A DNA stretch of 8,128 bases. Source: Pseudomonadota bacterium (GTDB taxonomy: Bacteria; Pseudomonadota; Gammaproteobacteria; Burkholderiales; Burkholderiaceae_B). This document shows positions 6,983 to 8,128 of the stretch, one piece after another. The stretch spans positions 1-8,128 of the forward strand of contig JAJYRX010000058.1 of NCBI GenBank assembly GCA_021793875.1. The letters are read 5' to 3'. The stretch's first letter is position 1; each line of letters starts with the position of its first letter. Position numbers and translations under genes: made by a program. The notes beneath the pieces are model-generated. The model saw only the letters and a program-made list of their open reading frames with translations. It was not told the origin of the DNA and did no database searches.

Positions 6983-8128
6983 GTGGGTTTGAATACTTCG
7001 ACAACACTAAAGTCTAATACAAAAGCAAGTTTAGAACGCTATATATATAATAATTTTGATAAGCAGGTAAGGTTTCTATCAAAAATAGTACAGCTAGCGT
7101 CCAATAATCCACCCGGAGATTGCGCGCCACATGCAAATTTCACTGCGGACTTACTACATCAATTAGGTTTCAAGGCTGAGCGACATATTGTTCCAAATAA
7201 TATAGTTGCTAAGTCGGGAATGAAATCCATAGTTAATCTAATTGTGCGTGAAAAATTTGGTAAAGGTGGTCCGGTTATTGCTTTGAACGCTCATGGTGAT
7301 GCTGTTGCTCCGGGCTCTGGTTGGACTGTTGACCCATATTCAGCTGAGTGTATAGATGGGTGGATGTACGGACGCGGTGTTGCTGTGTCGAAATCTGATT
7401 TTGCTACCTTTGCTTTCGCTCTTAAAGCCTTAAAACATGTGGGTAGTAATTTAAACGGTATCGTTGAGCTGCACTTTACTTATGATGAGGAAACTGGTGG
7501 TGAGCTGGGTCCTCAATGGATATTGCAGCAAGGGCTGTCCAGACCCGACTTTGCCATATGTCCCGCATTCTCGTATCAGGTGGTTATTGCTCAGAATGGT
7601 TGTTTACACCTTGAGATCATAGTTAAGGGTAAGTCAGGTCATGCCGCCATGCCAGCAACGGGAAATGATGCACTAAGAGCAGCTAATGGGTTAATGCAGG
7701 TTTTGTATGAGTATGGAGATTCTCTTTTAGCAAACCCAAGTAATGTCAACGGTATTGACCATCCAAGCTTGGTAATTGGCTTAATCAGTGGTGGCATAAA
7801 CACCAATGTTGTTCCTGATAGGGTGACATTACGCATAGACAGGCGCATTACACCTGAAGAAGATATTGACGAGGTGGAAAATCAGCTGAGGTCACTAATC
7901 AACAGTTCTATTAATACATTTACTGGAATAAGTGTTGAAATCAAAGGTGTGTTGCGTGCAAAACCTCTCATTCCAACAATGAAAAGCAAACACTTAGCGT
8001 CTATTATTTGTACCGAGGCAGAATCTGTTTTAGGCGAAAAAGTCACAACAATGGGAATACCACTTTATACCGATGCTCGCTTGTATGCAGAAGCGGGAAT
8101 ACCAACGGTTATGTACGGTGCAGGAGAT
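6983..8128 (+). CDS. M20-family metallohydrolase (ArgE/DapE/CPG2-like), 3' end outside window
   Basis: 382 codons run open to the window edge, so only the very C terminus is missing. The fold order is that of M20 amidohydrolases and peptidases (acetylornithine deacetylase, succinyl-diaminopimelate desuccinylase, carboxypeptidase G2). The catalytic domain opens with ASNNPPGD and continues with NAHGDAVAPG (His104 metal ligand, Asp106) and YDEETGGE (Glu169 general base, Glu170 ligand). A dimerisation domain follows at about 205-320 (VKGKSGHAAMP; INTNVVPDR, residues 272-280). The C-terminal part ends in VMYGAGD, just before the expected last His ligand. The usual bridging Asp in GRGxxDMKG is replaced: this protein reads GRGVAVSKSDF. 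The later acidic ligand (normally GEP) falls in ICPAFSY, which has no acid. I recall a branch of M20 proteins with a similar SKSDF motif, so this is probably a distinct active subfamily and not a broken gene. There is no signal peptide, and the substrate is unknown. Confidence 0.85.
   Translation, partial: MGLNTSTTLKSNTKASLERYIYNNFDKQVRFLSKIVQLASNNPPGDCAPHANFTADLLHQLGFKAERHIVPNNIVAKSGMKSIVNLIVREKFGKGGPVIALNAHGDAVAPGSGWTVDPYSAECIDGWMYGRGVAVSKSDFATFAFALKALKHVGSNLNGIVELHFTYDEETGGELGPQWILQQGLSRPDFAICPAFSYQVVIAQNGCLHLEIIVKGKSGHAAMPATGNDALRAANGLMQVLYEYGDSLLANPSNVNGIDHPSLVIGLISGGINTNVVPDRVTLRIDRRITPEEDIDEVENQLRSLINSSINTFTGISVEIKGVLRAKPLIPTMKSKHLASIICTEAESVLGEKVTTMGIPLYTDARLYAEAGIPTVMYGAGD

Noticed and set aside
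7040..7054. AT-repeat tract (TATATATATAATAAT) that could look like a promoter
   Set aside because: It lies inside the M20 reading frame (YIYNN) downstream of a well-supported start, so it is low-complexity coding sequence.

Overview
The window reads as chromosomal DNA from a moderately AT-rich bacterium, most likely a proteobacterium and probably beta or gamma. This rests on family resemblance only: the RNase PH tail, a NADP-type GabD, and an M20 peptidase of a type I associate with Burkholderiales-like genomes. I would not name a genus. Genes are densely packed. I see no mobile elements, RNA genes, CRISPR arrays or phage genes.

Plus-strand block, 2-4655: the tail of RNase PH (rph) is followed by three closely spaced genes. 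These are succinate-semialdehyde dehydrogenase (gabD), a cytoplasmic gamma-glutamyltransferase-like Ntn-hydrolase, and a 12-helix MATE-family exporter. Gaps of 20, 19 and 13 bases suggest co-transcription. GabD and a gamma-glutamyl hydrolase/transferase together suggest handling of GABA or gamma-glutamyl compounds. The exact substrate cannot be read from the sequence.

Minus-strand block, 6879-4673: ATP sulfurylase (sat) is followed 38 bases later by a small YbaK/EbsC-type aminoacyl-tRNA deacylase, both with strong Shine-Dalgarno sequences. The ATP sulfurylase is unusual. Its substrate loop reads T-G-A-N-P instead of the usual Q-T-R-N-P, and it has a C-terminal extension of about 140 residues that is not an APS kinase. 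The two blocks converge at 4656-4672 with no recognisable hairpin terminator.

Plus strand, 6983 to the right edge: an M20-family metallohydrolase starts at GTG and is cut off by the window end. It is divergent from sat across a 103-base AT-rich region that carries inverted repeats. Its metal-binding motifs depart from the M20 consensus.

Most of the window is ordinary metabolism. The points worth a second look are the ATP sulfurylase variant, the M20 variant, the divergent control region and the gabD/GGT/MATE grouping. I found no convincing evidence of a wholly new system.
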